This document shows positions 1 through 8,949 of a DNA stretch of 34,841 nucleotides, in pieces (position 1 is the first letter of the stretch; each line of letters begins with the position of its first letter). The notes beneath the pieces are model-generated. The model did no database searches. It had not been told where the DNA came from and saw only the letters and a list, made by a program, of their open reading frames with translations. The stretch covers positions 1 to 34,841 of the forward strand of contig JAMPAP010000009.1 in assembly GCA_023667185.1 (NCBI GenBank). Reading direction: 5' to 3'. The DNA is from Lachnoclostridium sp. GTDB taxonomy: Bacteria; Bacteroidota; Bacteroidia; Bacteroidales; Muribaculaceae. The position numbers and the translations under genes were made by a program.

Positions 1-54
1 ATAACTGGCGTTTCAAGACTCGTGCGTAACATCTAAGTTTATTTAATCTCTAAT

Positions 55-1047
55 ATGTCATTATATAATCTCACTTACGGCTGGTCGAAACTTCCCTATC
101 ATAAGGATCTGAGGATGCAGTTCGCCCCTATGCCATGGAAGAAACGTCAGGAAAAGATTACGTATTCTGATGATGATATGCGCAAATACTGGCGACGGCT
201 GATTCATGTAACCAAATCGCTTGGCTACAAGGCCGAATGTCGTGTCGCCATCGACCGGCTCTCAGCATTACTCGATCTCAATGACGAAAAGTCGCTTACC
301 GAGGTTATCGTAATGCTGACGGATATCGGCGAGGTCAGCACGGCAAAGGATATGTTGGAGAATCATCAGTTTGTCGATCCGAATCTCAGGGTAAAGGCAA
401 CGATGGCTGTTGTCAAAGCCCTTTTCAATCAGATGGATATTGAAGCCTGTATGCAATTGTTGGAATCAATAGATGAGACTGCTGACGAAATAGATCCTCA
501 CTCTGATGCCTATATTGATTATCAGCTCTTCAATCGGGAGGTAGAACTTGTCCAAATCTATGCCGAACGAGATATCGAGGAAATTCGTCGCCAGCTAAAA
601 GAATCGGAATACTTGAAACGCCTCGACGTATATCTTAAACTGCTACATCCACGCGGATGGAGCGATCCACTGCTATTCAGGCTCGTACGTCTTATCGGCT
701 ATGCCAATATGCTTGAAGGGCATTACGAGTTCGCTATAAGAAACTGGCTTGAAAGCTGTATAAGTTTTGCACAGAATATAACCAAGTCAAGAGATTCTCT
801 GGAATTTCGCCGGTCAATGCTCGATTACGGCCTTGCATTTCTCCCGATTAACCAGATTAAACTTGCCAATGACCATATCCGCTACAGCAAAATCTTCAAC
901 GAGCCTGTAGAAAACCTCCTCAACCCTTGGATTGCCAACTCAATCGAACTTGTAACCCTTAATCCTAACGTTGCTCCGGAGCTCCGACAGAAAGCGGCTT
1001 GCAAATTAAAGGAAATCAATGACTATTTTGAAAACAATGGACTATGA
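55..1047 (+). CDS. Hypothetical helical-repeat (TPR-like) protein
   Basis: A 330-residue soluble protein with no signal peptide or membrane segment. I do not recognise a named family. The sequence is almost entirely predicted amphipathic helix with charged, Leu/Ala-rich stretches in pairs, for example residues 85-130 and 205-245, which resembles TPR or other alpha-solenoid scaffolds that bind partner proteins. No catalytic motif is visible. The ATG at 55 follows an A/T-rich leader without a clear promoter, and the gene could belong to an operon starting left of the window. Its stop overlaps the start of the next gene by an ATGA tetranucleotide, so the two are probably translated together. The fold is an inference; that the gene is real is well supported by its length, codon use and the coupling. 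Confidence 0.75.
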   Translation: MSLYNLTYGWSKLPYHKDLRMQFAPMPWKKRQEKITYSDDDMRKYWRRLIHVTKSLGYKAECRVAIDRLSALLDLNDEKSLTEVIVMLTDIGEVSTAKDMLENHQFVDPNLRVKATMAVVKALFNQMDIEACMQLLESIDETADEIDPHSDAYIDYQLFNREVELVQIYAERDIEEIRRQLKESEYLKRLDVYLKLLHPRGWSDPLLFRLVRLIGYANMLEGHYEFAIRNWLESCISFAQNITKSRDSLEFRRSMLDYGLAFLPINQIKLANDHIRYSKIFNEPVENLLNPWIANSIELVTLNPNVAPELRQKAACKLKEINDYFENNGL

Positions 1048-1805
1048 CCGAAAACGACTTGAAAGAACTGCTCGACAGCGAGGCAGCGAGAATTAACTCG
1101 CCGGCTTTTATCGCCGATGACCCTGTGCAGTTTCCGCACCGATTCTCTGACCTGCGCGACGTAGAAATAACATCCCTGCTCACCTCGGCAATAGCCTGGG
1201 GCAACCGCAAGATGATATGCCGCGACTGCAACAAAATGCTCGGAATGATGGACAATACCCCTTACCGGTTTGTCATCGACGGCGACTTCGAGGACCTTCC
1301 CGACGGAAACATCCACCGCACATTCTTCACCGCCAACCTTAAGCATTTTCTCCGGGGACTGCAACGCATCTACAAAGCTTATCCATCGCTCGCCGACTTC
1401 GCCCTCCACCACGGTGTAAATTCCGACGAATATCCGGCATGGAAGCTCGTAGAGCTGATCAACAACGAGTTGTGTCAGGCCAACTCCGGCGCTACTGACT
1501 CCCGCTGCCTCCCGCTAAACCTAAGCAACACGGCGCTAAAGCGCGTCAATATGGCTCTGCGATGGCTCGTCAGAGATGATGGCATCGTAGACCTCGGAGT
1601 GTGGCGCGACGTCCTCAAACCATCCCAACTATTCATACCTCTTGATGTGCACGTAGGCGACACCGCCCGCGAACTCGGCCTCCTCACCCGCAAAGCCGCT
1701 GACCGCCGCGCCGTGATGGAGATCACCTCCCATCTACGCCGCTTCCGCCCCGACGACCCGGTAATATATGACTATGCCCTCTTCGGCATCGGTATGCGCC
1801 TCTGA
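1044..1805 (+). CDS. TIGR02757 family (DUF2400) protein
   Basis: The 253-residue product matches the TIGR02757 family from memory. It has the early stretch 'ITSLLTSAIAWGNRKMI' (about residues 43-59), the mid-protein 'LFIPLDVHVGDTARELGL' (about 191-208) and the ending 'DDPVIYDYALFGIGM'. The family is widespread in Bacteroidetes and a few other phyla. The LDVHV..ARELGL segment resembles helix-hairpin-helix DNA-glycosylase-like proteins, but its biochemical role is not established to my knowledge. It starts inside the stop codon of the preceding gene (ATGA overlap). About 110 bp without a gene follow before the MATE gene; that gap has an AT-rich palindromic stretch near 1811-1825 but no convincing terminator. 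Confidence 0.85.
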   Translation: MTENDLKELLDSEAARINSPAFIADDPVQFPHRFSDLRDVEITSLLTSAIAWGNRKMICRDCNKMLGMMDNTPYRFVIDGDFEDLPDGNIHRTFFTANLKHFLRGLQRIYKAYPSLADFALHHGVNSDEYPAWKLVELINNELCQANSGATDSRCLPLNLSNTALKRVNMALRWLVRDDGIVDLGVWRDVLKPSQLFIPLDVHVGDTARELGLLTRKAADRRAVMEITSHLRRFRPDDPVIYDYALFGIGMRL

Positions 1806-1883
1806 CCTCCTTATATATAATATATGTGGTAACATCCGTCTTTTTGACCCAATATAAACATCAACAATCTGAGGGAAATTTTG

Positions 1884-1891
1884 TAACTTTG
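1884..1891 (+). promoter_or_regulatory. Putative Bacteroides-type -7 box before the MATE gene
   Basis: TAACTTTG matches the Bacteroidetes -7 consensus TAnnTTTG and lies 23 nt upstream of the MATE ATG at 1915. No good TTTG -33 element is seen at the usual 19-21 nt spacing; the nearest TTTTG (1842-1846) is too far. This is a likely start site for the MATE-HAD-ribF transcript. Confidence 0.5.
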
Positions 1892-1914
1892 CGAACACTT
1901 AGAATCAGAAATTT

Positions 1915-3252
1915 ATGTGGCTGAGCCGCTATAAGACTACTTATCTGAATATTCTGAAGCTCGGATTGCCGCTGATCGTTGGGCAGATCGGGCTGATAGT
2001 GACTGCTTTTGCCGATACGCTGATGGTGGGGCATTATTCTACGGAGGCTTTGGCTTCGGCTTCGTTTGTCAATAATCTGTTTAACACGCCAATGATGGCT
2101 ATCATGGGCTTTACGTACGGCATGACGCCTCTGGTGGGTGCTCTGTTCGGACAGGGTAGGAGCAGCGACATAGGTCGTCTGGTGAAGGCGGGGCTGGTGG
2201 TCACTGGGGTGTTTGCGCTGATAGTGACGGGGCTGATGTGGTGGATTTATGACCACCTGGAGATGCTTGATCCACCTGCTGAGCTGCTTCCTACGATCCG
2301 GCCTTATTATCTGCTTTATCTGGCGGGACTTGTGCCGGTGGCTCTCTGCGGGGTGTTTCTGCAGTGGAGCTACGCAATCAGGAATACGGTATTGCCAACG
2401 GCAGTGCTTCTTGCGGCTAACGGGCTGAATATCATCGGGAATTATGTGCTGATATTCGGTCACTGGGGGTTTGACGAGATGGGACTGACCGGAGCGGGTA
2501 TTTCTACGCTTGTAGTAAGATTTTTGCCGCTTGTAGCTATGGCGGGGGTATTCTTCTTCAAGCGGAGCTATACGGTTTACCGTGAAGGATTTACGACAAA
2601 CCGGATGGTGAGCGCAGACGTAAGGAGAGTGACCAGGACGTCGTGGCCGGTGTCGCTGCAACTGGCGCTGGAGAGCGGATCGTTCACTCTGGCGGCAGTG
2701 ATGGCCGGATGGATAGGTAAGATACCGCTGGCGTCGTTTCAGGTGATAGTGGTAGTGGGTATGCTCGGCTTCTGCATTTATTATAGTATAGGTAATGCCA
2801 CATCGATACTCGTGGCCAACAATGCGGGCCTCGGCGATGTGAAAGCGATGCGTCGCGATGCGTGGGGCGGATATCATATCATGCTGGTTTTCACGGCAGC
2901 AGCTTCGCTTCTATTCTTTTTCGCAGGGAAAGAGCTTATGGGGCTGTTCACTGAAGATCCTGAAGTATTGGCAGCATCTACCGCTCTGATATTTCCGCTG
3001 ATACTGTATCAGATGGGGGATGCGACTCAGATCACGTTCAGCAACGCGCTTCGCGGGACATCGCGCGTGATGCCGATGCTATGGATAGCGTTTGTGGCCT
3101 ATGTGGTAATAGGCGTTCCGGCTATGTATCTGCTTGGAATCACGGCAGATATGGGCGTCTACGGTATTATTTTATCGTTCAGCGTCAGCCTGTTTACTGC
3201 CGGCGGACTTTTCTTATACTACTTTCTTGATACACTAAAACATAATAGCTGA
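1915..3252 (+). CDS. MATE family efflux transporter
   Basis: A 445-residue polytopic inner-membrane protein with about 12 hydrophobic segments. The first half has the MATE pattern 'LPLIVGQIGLIVTAFADTLMVGHYS' in pieces (about residues 18-42), and 'GLNIIGNYVLIFGHWGF' (about 177-193) is also typical. MATE proteins export cationic drugs, metabolites or lipid-linked compounds using Na+ or H+ gradients; the substrate cannot be read from the sequence. The length is normal (440-460). The ATG at 1915 follows a -7 box at 1884-1891. The HAD gene begins 17 nt downstream and ribF overlaps the HAD gene, so the three are probably one transcript. The long antisense reading frame across this gene is a shadow. 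Confidence 0.93.
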   Translation: MWLSRYKTTYLNILKLGLPLIVGQIGLIVTAFADTLMVGHYSTEALASASFVNNLFNTPMMAIMGFTYGMTPLVGALFGQGRSSDIGRLVKAGLVVTGVFALIVTGLMWWIYDHLEMLDPPAELLPTIRPYYLLYLAGLVPVALCGVFLQWSYAIRNTVLPTAVLLAANGLNIIGNYVLIFGHWGFDEMGLTGAGISTLVVRFLPLVAMAGVFFFKRSYTVYREGFTTNRMVSADVRRVTRTSWPVSLQLALESGSFTLAAVMAGWIGKIPLASFQVIVVVGMLGFCIYYSIGNATSILVANNAGLGDVKAMRRDAWGGYHIMLVFTAAASLLFFFAGKELMGLFTEDPEVLAASTALIFPLILYQMGDATQITFSNALRGTSRVMPMLWIAFVAYVVIGVPAMYLLGITADMGVYGIILSFSVSLFTAGGLFLYYFLDTLKHNS

Positions 3253-3269
3253 AAAATTGTTATAAGGAT

Positions 3270-3884
3270 ATGATAAAGAATTTACTGTTTGATCTCGGCG
3301 GTGTGATAATGGATATTGACCGCATGAACTGTGTCAGGGCTTTCGAGAAGCTCGGTTTCAGCGATATAGCTGATTACCTCGGAGATTACGGGCAGAAGGA
3401 ATTTTTCCTTGCGCTTGAGGCCGGGGAGCTCGGGCCTGAGGAGTTTCGAGCCAAGGTCAGGGAGCACCTGCCTGCGGGCGTGAGCGATGAGCAGATCGAT
3501 CTGGCTTTCAATGCTTTTCTGACCGGTATCCCGGTGCATCGTCTTCGCCAGCTCGAAGCGCTGAGGAAGGAATATCCGGTGTATCTGCTGTCAAACACTA
3601 ATCCTATCATGATGTCGCAGGATATAGCCAAAGAATTTCGCAAGGATGGACATGACATAAATCATTATTTCGATGGAATAGTCACGTCCTACGAGGCAAA
3701 GTGCTGTAAACCCGGACGTAAGATTTTTGATTACACGGCTGAGAAATTCGATATCAAGCCTGAGGAGACTCTCTTTTTCGACGACTCACAGAGCAACGTC
3801 GATGCAGCCCGAAGCTATGGCTATCAGGCTGTTAAGGTGAATCCGGGTGATGAATTTGCTGACTTATTAAATTCCATGAAATGA
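3270..3884 (+). CDS. HAD-superfamily hydrolase (YihX-like subfamily IA)
   Basis: A 204-residue cytoplasmic phosphatase of the haloacid dehalogenase superfamily. Motif I is 'FDLGGVIMDID' (nucleophile Asp8), in which the second Asp of the usual DxD is replaced by Gly; this pattern is shared with YihX-type glucose-1-phosphate phosphatases. Motif II is LLSNTN (about 107-112), motif III is the Lys in 'KCCKPGRKIF', and motif IV is 'LFFDDSQSNVDAAR' (about 168-181), which binds Mg2+. The substrate is probably a small sugar phosphate or nucleotide phosphate. The stop overlaps the ribF start (ATGA), which raises the possibility of FMN or another flavin-pathway phosphate as substrate; that is inference from context only. 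Confidence 0.88.
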   Translation: MIKNLLFDLGGVIMDIDRMNCVRAFEKLGFSDIADYLGDYGQKEFFLALEAGELGPEEFRAKVREHLPAGVSDEQIDLAFNAFLTGIPVHRLRQLEALRKEYPVYLLSNTNPIMMSQDIAKEFRKDGHDINHYFDGIVTSYEAKCCKPGRKIFDYTAEKFDIKPEETLFFDDSQSNVDAARSYGYQAVKVNPGDEFADLLNSMK

Positions 3885-4810
3885 ACCGAATAACAAGTAC
3901 CGACAAGAGCCGCGAGAGGATAGCCGCTGTAGGAATGTGGGACGGCGTTCACCTTGGCCACAAGTATCTCATTGATTATCTGAGGGTTGAAGCTTCTTAC
4001 AGAGGTTTGACTCCTTCAGTGATTACATTTGACCGACACCCCCTTAATGTGGTGCGTCCGCTGGAGGCACCGGGGCTAATCTCATCGCTCGAGCGGAGGC
4101 TGTCGCTACTTGAAAATGCCGGAGTAGAGGATGTCATCTTGCTGACCTTTAATGAGAAAATGCGCCGCATGAGTGCCCGCGACTTCCTGAAAAAACTCAG
4201 GAAAGAGTATGGCGTGAAGACCCTCGTGGTAGGGTTTAACAACCGGTTTGGCCATGACTGCAAGGATGGCTTGGAGCAGTATAAAGCGATGGCCAAAGAG
4301 CTTGATATGGATGTGCTTGAAGCTCCGGAATATAAGGGTAAAAACTCTCCGATCAGTTCATCAATAATCCGTAAACTGCTGGGCGAAGGTAAGATACCCG
4401 AGGCCAACGAGAAACTCGGCTATGAATTTACGATGCGCGGCGAGGTGACCGAAGGGAATCAGGTAGGACGCACCATGGGATTTCCGACGGCCAACCTGAA
4501 ACTGGACGACGATGCGGCCATTCTACCGATGAACGGAGTATATGCCGTGAAGGTAAAAACGCCTGACGGTGAGACTCGTAGCGGAGTGGTCAATATAGGA
4601 TTCCGCCCAACCGTGGATGAACAGGCAGGAGGAAAAGTGAGCATCGAAGTGCACATTATTGACTTCAAAGGATATCTCTACGGCGAGGAGATAGAACTGC
4701 AGTTTGTGGAATATATCCGACCGGAGAAGAAATTCAACTCCCTCGACAAACTGCGCTCACGCATAGAAAGCGATGTAAAAGCCTGCAAATCAATCCTCAG
4801 CAAGCTCTGA
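3881..4810 (+). CDS. ribF: Bifunctional riboflavin kinase / FAD synthetase
   Basis: RibF phosphorylates riboflavin to FMN and adenylates FMN to FAD in the cytoplasm. The 309-residue length is typical. The N-terminal nucleotidyltransferase domain carries 'GMWDGVHLGH' (residues 18-27), the family's GxFDGxHxGH with Trp in place of Phe. 'SPISSSIIRKLL' (about 156-167) corresponds to the usual SSTxIRxxL motif. The C-terminal riboflavin kinase domain starts near 183 and has 'GRTMGFPTANL' (about 196-206) and the later 'IEVHI..F.GYLYGEEI' motif. Translation starts within the HAD stop (ATGA overlap). The 3' end overlaps the opposing PhoH gene by 21 bp, so there is no room for a terminator between them. 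Confidence 0.95.
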   Translation: MNRITSTDKSRERIAAVGMWDGVHLGHKYLIDYLRVEASYRGLTPSVITFDRHPLNVVRPLEAPGLISSLERRLSLLENAGVEDVILLTFNEKMRRMSARDFLKKLRKEYGVKTLVVGFNNRFGHDCKDGLEQYKAMAKELDMDVLEAPEYKGKNSPISSSIIRKLLGEGKIPEANEKLGYEFTMRGEVTEGNQVGRTMGFPTANLKLDDDAAILPMNGVYAVKVKTPDGETRSGVVNIGFRPTVDEQAGGKVSIEVHIIDFKGYLYGEEIELQFVEYIRPEKKFNSLDKLRSRIESDVKACKSILSKL

Positions 4811-5776
4811 TTCGTCAGCCGCCTCCTTTGATTCCTTAGCTTCCTTATCGGCACGCTCGTAAGCCTCCACAATGCGCTGCACGAGCGGATGCCTTACGAT
4901 ATCTTTCTTGCCATACTCTATGCGGCCGATGCCGGGGACATCCTTGAGAATACGCAAGGCCTGAATGAGACCCGAGGTCACGGAGCGGGGAAGGTCGATC
5001 TGGGTGGCATCGCCGGTAATAATCATCTTGGCGTTCATGCCAAGTCGGGTGAGAAACATCTTAATCTGATGAACTGTAGTGTTTTGCGCCTCGTCGAGCA
5101 CGATTACAGCATCGTTGAGTGTGCGTCCGCGCATGAAAGCGAGAGGTGCAATCTGAATAACGTTACTGTCAAGATATTCTTTCAGTTTGACAGCCGGAAT
5201 CATGTCCTCAAGGGCATCGTAGAGCGGCTGGAGATAGGGATCAATCTTATCCTTCATGTCGCCAGGCAGGAAACCGAGCTTCTCGCCGGCCTCCACGGCG
5301 GGACGTGAAAGGATAATCTTGCGTACCTCACGATTTTTCAGCGCTTTAACAGCAAGCGCGATAGCAATATAAGTTTTACCCGTTCCGGCCGGGCCGAGAG
5401 CGAAAGTCAAGTCATTGTCATGAAACGACTTAACCATCTTCATCTGATTGGCATTGCGGGCACTGATGGGCTTGCCGTTGATGCCATAGATGATCACATC
5501 GTCCATCTTAGGCTCCTCAGGCGTCTTCCCTTTGACAATATCGAGGATGACATCTTCAGTGAGCTTGTTGAACTTCGAGCAATACTCCTCGAGCTCCTTG
5601 ATACGGCGCTCAAACTCAGCGGTCTCCTCGTCATCGCCGATAACTTTTATAACTGATCCGCGCGCCGCCACCCGGAGCTTCGGGAAGAGGTTGCGGATCA
5701 GTTGCATATTAGAGTTGTTGACCCCGTAAAAGCTGACGGGATCTACTGAATCAATGATTACAATTCTTTCTATCAT
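4790..5776 (-). CDS. phoH: PhoH family ATPase
   Basis: A 328-residue cytoplasmic P-loop ATPase of the PhoH/YbeZ family. Walker A is 'GPAGTGKT' (128-135) and Walker B is 'VIVLDEAQ' (224-231). 'ILSRPAVEAGEKLGFLPGD' (about 155-173) and 'MIITGDATQIDLPR' are the classic family blocks. In other bacteria YbeZ works with the RNase YbeY in rRNA or small-RNA metabolism; no ybeY is in this window. It is the last gene of a six-gene minus-strand run and its start overlaps the SDR stop by 4 bp. The acidic, low-complexity tail after about residue 308 is encoded in the part that overlaps or lies next to ribF and is likely dispensable. Confidence 0.94.
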   Translation of the reverse strand: MIERIVIIDSVDPVSFYGVNNSNMQLIRNLFPKLRVAARGSVIKVIGDDEETAEFERRIKELEEYCSKFNKLTEDVILDIVKGKTPEEPKMDDVIIYGINGKPISARNANQMKMVKSFHDNDLTFALGPAGTGKTYIAIALAVKALKNREVRKIILSRPAVEAGEKLGFLPGDMKDKIDPYLQPLYDALEDMIPAVKLKEYLDSNVIQIAPLAFMRGRTLNDAVIVLDEAQNTTVHQIKMFLTRLGMNAKMIITGDATQIDLPRSVTSGLIQALRILKDVPGIGRIEYGKKDIVRHPLVQRIVEAYERADKEAKESKEAADESELAED

Positions 5777-6570
5777 AATTTAACTTCTTGTAAATCAAGA
5801 GGCTCTGCATTAGAGCTGACAGATTTACCCATGTCGACATCCATGCGAGTCCATAGGCACGAAGGTATAAGTCGCCACAATGCAGTCACGCAAGCCCAGC
5901 GCCAGTCTACGGTAGCCACTCTCTTGCGCTTGAGGATAGCCGCCTCGATGAGTTTGGCCGCATATTCCACGTCCATTTCCATCGGATAAGATTTTGACTG
6001 AGAGAGAATTGGAGTATTAACAAAACCGGGGCGGATGTCAGTGAACGCTACGTCGACTTGCTGCTTGTGGGCGAGCTGCTCGAGAGCCTCAAGATAAGTT
6101 TGCTGGAAACGCTTCGACGCGCTATAAGATGCAGCTACACCGATACCCTTAGTGCCAGCCACTGATGTGATTGCGGCAATCTGGCCGGAGCCTGCGCCCT
6201 CATAGTCGCGGAAGTAACGGTAGGCAGCACTGACCATTCGGGCAAAGCCTACAACGTTTGTTTCCAATGTATTAATTTCGTGATTAAGTTTTAGTTCAGG
6301 ATTAGTGAAACCTACGCCCGATGCAACCAGGATAGTGTCGATGCCACCCATGCGGTGGATGAGCTTGAAAAGGCGGTTGACCGAGTCGCGGGCTGTGACG
6401 TCAATCACCTCATATTCAGCGGTTGCAGGGTATTTTTCTTTCAGAGCCTTGAGGGGTGCTTCGCTACGAGCGGCCAGGCCGACATTGAAACCCATTTCAA
6501 GAAAGTCTTCGGCTACGCGGTGGCCGATACCGGAGGATGCTCCAACGATGATAATTTTTTTCATTTTCAA
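5773..6570 (-). CDS. Short-chain dehydrogenase/reductase (SDR)
   Basis: A 265-residue Rossmann-fold oxidoreductase of the classical SDR family. The NAD(P)-binding 'GASSGIG' is at residues 10-16, followed by an Asn at about 105 (TNVVG), Ser136 (ITSVAG) and the catalytic Tyr149-x3-Lys153 (YSASK), so the tetrad is complete. The Arg after the second strand ('AARSEA') suggests NADPH preference. A C-terminal hydrophobic/aromatic stretch (WRWACVTALWRLIPSCLW) may associate with membrane, as in several Bacteroidetes homologues. The substrate is unknown. It overlaps both neighbours by 4 bp within the minus-strand operon. The start could also be the internal Met at residue 3. Confidence 0.92.
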   Translation of the reverse strand: MKMKKIIIVGASSGIGHRVAEDFLEMGFNVGLAARSEAPLKALKEKYPATAEYEVIDVTARDSVNRLFKLIHRMGGIDTILVASGVGFTNPELKLNHEINTLETNVVGFARMVSAAYRYFRDYEGAGSGQIAAITSVAGTKGIGVAASYSASKRFQQTYLEALEQLAHKQQVDVAFTDIRPGFVNTPILSQSKSYPMEMDVEYAAKLIEAAILKRKRVATVDWRWACVTALWRLIPSCLWTRMDVDMGKSVSSNAEPLDLQEVKL

Positions 6571-7439
6571 TTCGATTTGGAAAGTTCTGTATCTGAACTA
6601 TCAACCACCGGAGGCGCTGAATTGTTTAACGGAATAGTGTAAATTATTGATAAACCGGCTGTCAACGTGGCCCCACGCTTGCCGTAACCGGGAATAACCA
6701 TCGGTTTGCCATAAGGCGCCGCGCTCTCGTGGAGTATCTTGTGGAAGCCGACGTGCCAACCTACGGAGAACTGCTTGACTATCTTCACTTTAATACCGAG
6801 TACAAACTCTAAATATCCTGCCGTGGCCGACTGCGTAGCAATGCTGAAGTGGGATGGATCGTTCCAGTAACCTTCGTCGACGGTTACGTTGTCGATTGAA
6901 TATTTGAAGGGGGTAAAGCCGTAACGCAAGCCGGCATATATCTGATAATCAGGCGTTGAGTTGTAGAGGAAGTTGTAGTTTGCTCCTATCTTGAAAAATG
7001 GGGCAAGGGGCGATTTGTAAGTAAAATTGCTGCCGTCAGGGGTATCGTCGGCCGAGCTGAGACCTACCTCAAAATAAGGCATATAGCGGTTGTGGAGCGA
7101 CAGAGCTGCCCACACACTGCCGACGCCGTACTTCTGGCCGAGGAGCCGCATGGCGCCATCCCAGAGATTCACTCCGGCGATGACGGAGTGCATCAGAGGA
7201 TAGATCATACGCGGCGGGGGAGGAAGAAGTGTTGAGTCGTTGTATTCCTGTCCGGTGACGGTGTCGACGAGGATGGTGTTGCCATTAAGGTCCACGCGGC
7301 TTACGACGTTGGTCATCGAGTCAGTGCGCTCGCGGCCCGAGGAGATGCCTACGGGTGTACCCACCGGGGTCACACGGCGCTGGGTAAACGCGGTCAATGA
7401 GCACGTTAGCAGCAGAATAGCAAACACAAAGTGTCTCAT
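6567..7439 (-). CDS. DUF6048 family outer-membrane-like protein
   Basis: A 290-residue exported protein with a Sec signal peptide (residues 1-19, ending LTAFTQ). After a polar linker (20-75, with a PPPP stretch) the rest alternates aromatic/hydrophobic and polar residues with many Gly and Tyr, as in small outer-membrane beta-barrels. I associate this with DUF6048, which in Bacteroidales is commonly next to a DUF6452 lipoprotein, and that partner is immediately upstream here (4-bp overlap). Function is not established. The pairing suggests a small envelope complex; the link with the GT2 gene upstream is by context only. Confidence 0.8.
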   Translation of the reverse strand: MRHFVFAILLLTCSLTAFTQRRVTPVGTPVGISSGRERTDSMTNVVSRVDLNGNTILVDTVTGQEYNDSTLLPPPPRMIYPLMHSVIAGVNLWDGAMRLLGQKYGVGSVWAALSLHNRYMPYFEVGLSSADDTPDGSNFTYKSPLAPFFKIGANYNFLYNSTPDYQIYAGLRYGFTPFKYSIDNVTVDEGYWNDPSHFSIATQSATAGYLEFVLGIKVKIVKQFSVGWHVGFHKILHESAAPYGKPMVIPGYGKRGATLTAGLSIIYTIPLNNSAPPVVDSSDTELSKSN

Positions 7440-7978
7440 TCCTCACCTCCTTCCTCCTCCTCGGAGTTATCGCGGAGGTAGATGCGTATCTGCTCGCGGT
7501 CGAGGTTGGTAATCAGCGAGTCAGTGACGGCGAGGGAGTCGATGAGCACTCGGGTATAGGTGTAGGATTTGATACGGTAGCGGTACATGGCGCCACATTC
7601 CTCGGAGGCAAACCATGGCTCGGAATCGTAGTTGAAGGTAATCTCATCGTAGGCTGCCACGGGGTTCTCCTCAGTGACTGTGAAATTGTAAATCAGACGG
7701 TAAGAGGTGGTGTGAGCCGTGGAGCGGAAGGGGAGATAGATCTGCGATAGGGTCTGCGAGGGGAGATAGAGCAGAGAGTCGCCGGGTGCACCCACGCCCA
7801 TGACGCCTACCTGCGAAAGCGAGATTGCCTTCTTGGTGGACATGGAGTAGTATCCGGCCAGTGGCAGTGAATTCTGATTATCGGTGCATCCTGCAGTATT
7901 ACAAGATGTTACGCCGAGCATCAACACCGCCGAAGCTGCAAGCAGTGGTAGTATTTTATACATCAGAAGCCGGGGCAT
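7436..7978 (-). CDS. DUF6452 family lipoprotein
   Basis: A 180-residue predicted lipoprotein. The hydrophobic signal ends in a lipobox 'LGVTSC' with the lipidated Cys at residue 26; starting at the internal Met6 (MYKILPLL) gives a more standard signal length. The mature part is beta-rich and the C-terminus is a Glu/Gly-rich tail. I assign it to DUF6452 from the length, the 'GCTDNQNSLPLAGYY' region after the Cys and its adjacency to a DUF6048 gene; function is unknown. The start overlaps the GT2 stop by one base (TGATG on the minus strand), so translation is probably coupled. Confidence 0.8.
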   Translation of the reverse strand: MPRLLMYKILPLLAASAVLMLGVTSCNTAGCTDNQNSLPLAGYYSMSTKKAISLSQVGVMGVGAPGDSLLYLPSQTLSQIYLPFRSTAHTTSYRLIYNFTVTEENPVAAYDEITFNYDSEPWFASEECGAMYRYRIKSYTYTRVLIDSLAVTDSLITNLDREQIRIYLRDNSEEEEGGEE

Positions 7979-8928
7979 CAGAATTCTTCCTTAATTTCGT
8001 AGCTATTACGCCCGGGGGAGTTTCTCACCACGAGCTCACCGATAAACCCGCTGAGAAACAGCTGAGTACCGAGAATCATCATCGTCAGGGCGATGAAGAA
8101 GTAGGGGGAATCAGTGACCAGCGTGTAATGGTGGCCGGTGTGGAGATTGTAGAGTTTCATGGCTCCTACGACTACCACGGCAATAAATCCGATGATGAAC
8201 ATTAGTGAGCCGAGCAAGCCGAAGAAATGCATGGGCTTGGCGCCGAATTTTCCTGTAAACCAGAGCGTTGCAAGGTCAAGGTAGCCGTTCACGAAGCGGT
8301 CGAGGCCAAATTTCGTGGTGCCATACTTACGAGCCTGATGGTGAACCACTTTCTCGCCGATTTTAGTGAATCCCGCATTCTTGGCAAGGTAAGGGATATA
8401 GCGGTGCATATCGCCGTAGACTTCGATATGTTTAACCACCTCGTTACGGTAGGCTTTCAGGCCGCAGTTGAAGTCGTGAAGGTTTTTGATGCCGGATACA
8501 AGACGGGCTGTAGCGTTGAAAAGCTTTGTGGGGATGGTCTTCGAAAGTGGATCATAACGCTTTTGTTTCCAGCCTGATACAAGATCAAAGCCGTCACGCA
8601 TGATCATGCGGTAAAGCTCCGGAATCTCGTCGGGGCTATCCTGGAGGTCGGCATCCATGGTGATAACCACATCGCCCTGAGCGCGGAGAAAACCGGTATT
8701 CAGAGCCGGAGATTTGCCGTAGTTGCGGCGGAAACGCACCCCCTTTATAGCTGGATTTTTCTCGGCAAGGCCCGTTATGACCTCCCAGGAGTGGTCAGAA
8801 GAGCCATCGTCGACAAAAATCACTTCATAAGTAAAGTCGTGCTCGCGCATCACGCGCTCGATCCATTCGGCGAGCTCGGGGAGCGATTCCTCCTCGTTGT
8901 ATAGCGGCACTATCACTGAAATATCCAT
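7978..8928 (-). CDS. Family 2 glycosyltransferase (DPM1/GtrB-like)
   Basis: A 316-residue GT2 enzyme with an N-terminal GT-A catalytic domain and two C-terminal membrane helices (about 231-257 and 278-303). The nucleotide-binding 'VDDGSSD' is at 39-45, 'FRRNYGKSPALNTGF' at 66-80 and the metal-binding 'DADLQD' at 92-97. This architecture is shared by polyprenyl-phosphate sugar transferases such as GtrB, ArnC and dolichol-phosphate mannose synthase, which load a sugar from a nucleotide donor onto undecaprenyl phosphate at the inner membrane. Donor and end use are unknown. It is the second gene of the minus-strand operon, 21 nt after the DUF4199 gene. Confidence 0.93.
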   Translation of the reverse strand: MDISVIVPLYNEEESLPELAEWIERVMREHDFTYEVIFVDDGSSDHSWEVITGLAEKNPAIKGVRFRRNYGKSPALNTGFLRAQGDVVITMDADLQDSPDEIPELYRMIMRDGFDLVSGWKQKRYDPLSKTIPTKLFNATARLVSGIKNLHDFNCGLKAYRNEVVKHIEVYGDMHRYIPYLAKNAGFTKIGEKVVHHQARKYGTTKFGLDRFVNGYLDLATLWFTGKFGAKPMHFFGLLGSLMFIIGFIAVVVVGAMKLYNLHTGHHYTLVTDSPYFFIALTMMILGTQLFLSGFIGELVVRNSPGRNSYEIKEEF

Positions 8929-8949
8929 GTGGAAAATTTTTAAGTTTAA

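Noticed and set aside
1861-2877. 338-residue antisense frame across the MATE gene
   Set aside because: Its product is His/Arg/Gln-rich low-complexity sequence with no known motif, while the plus strand encodes an unmistakable 12-helix MATE protein.
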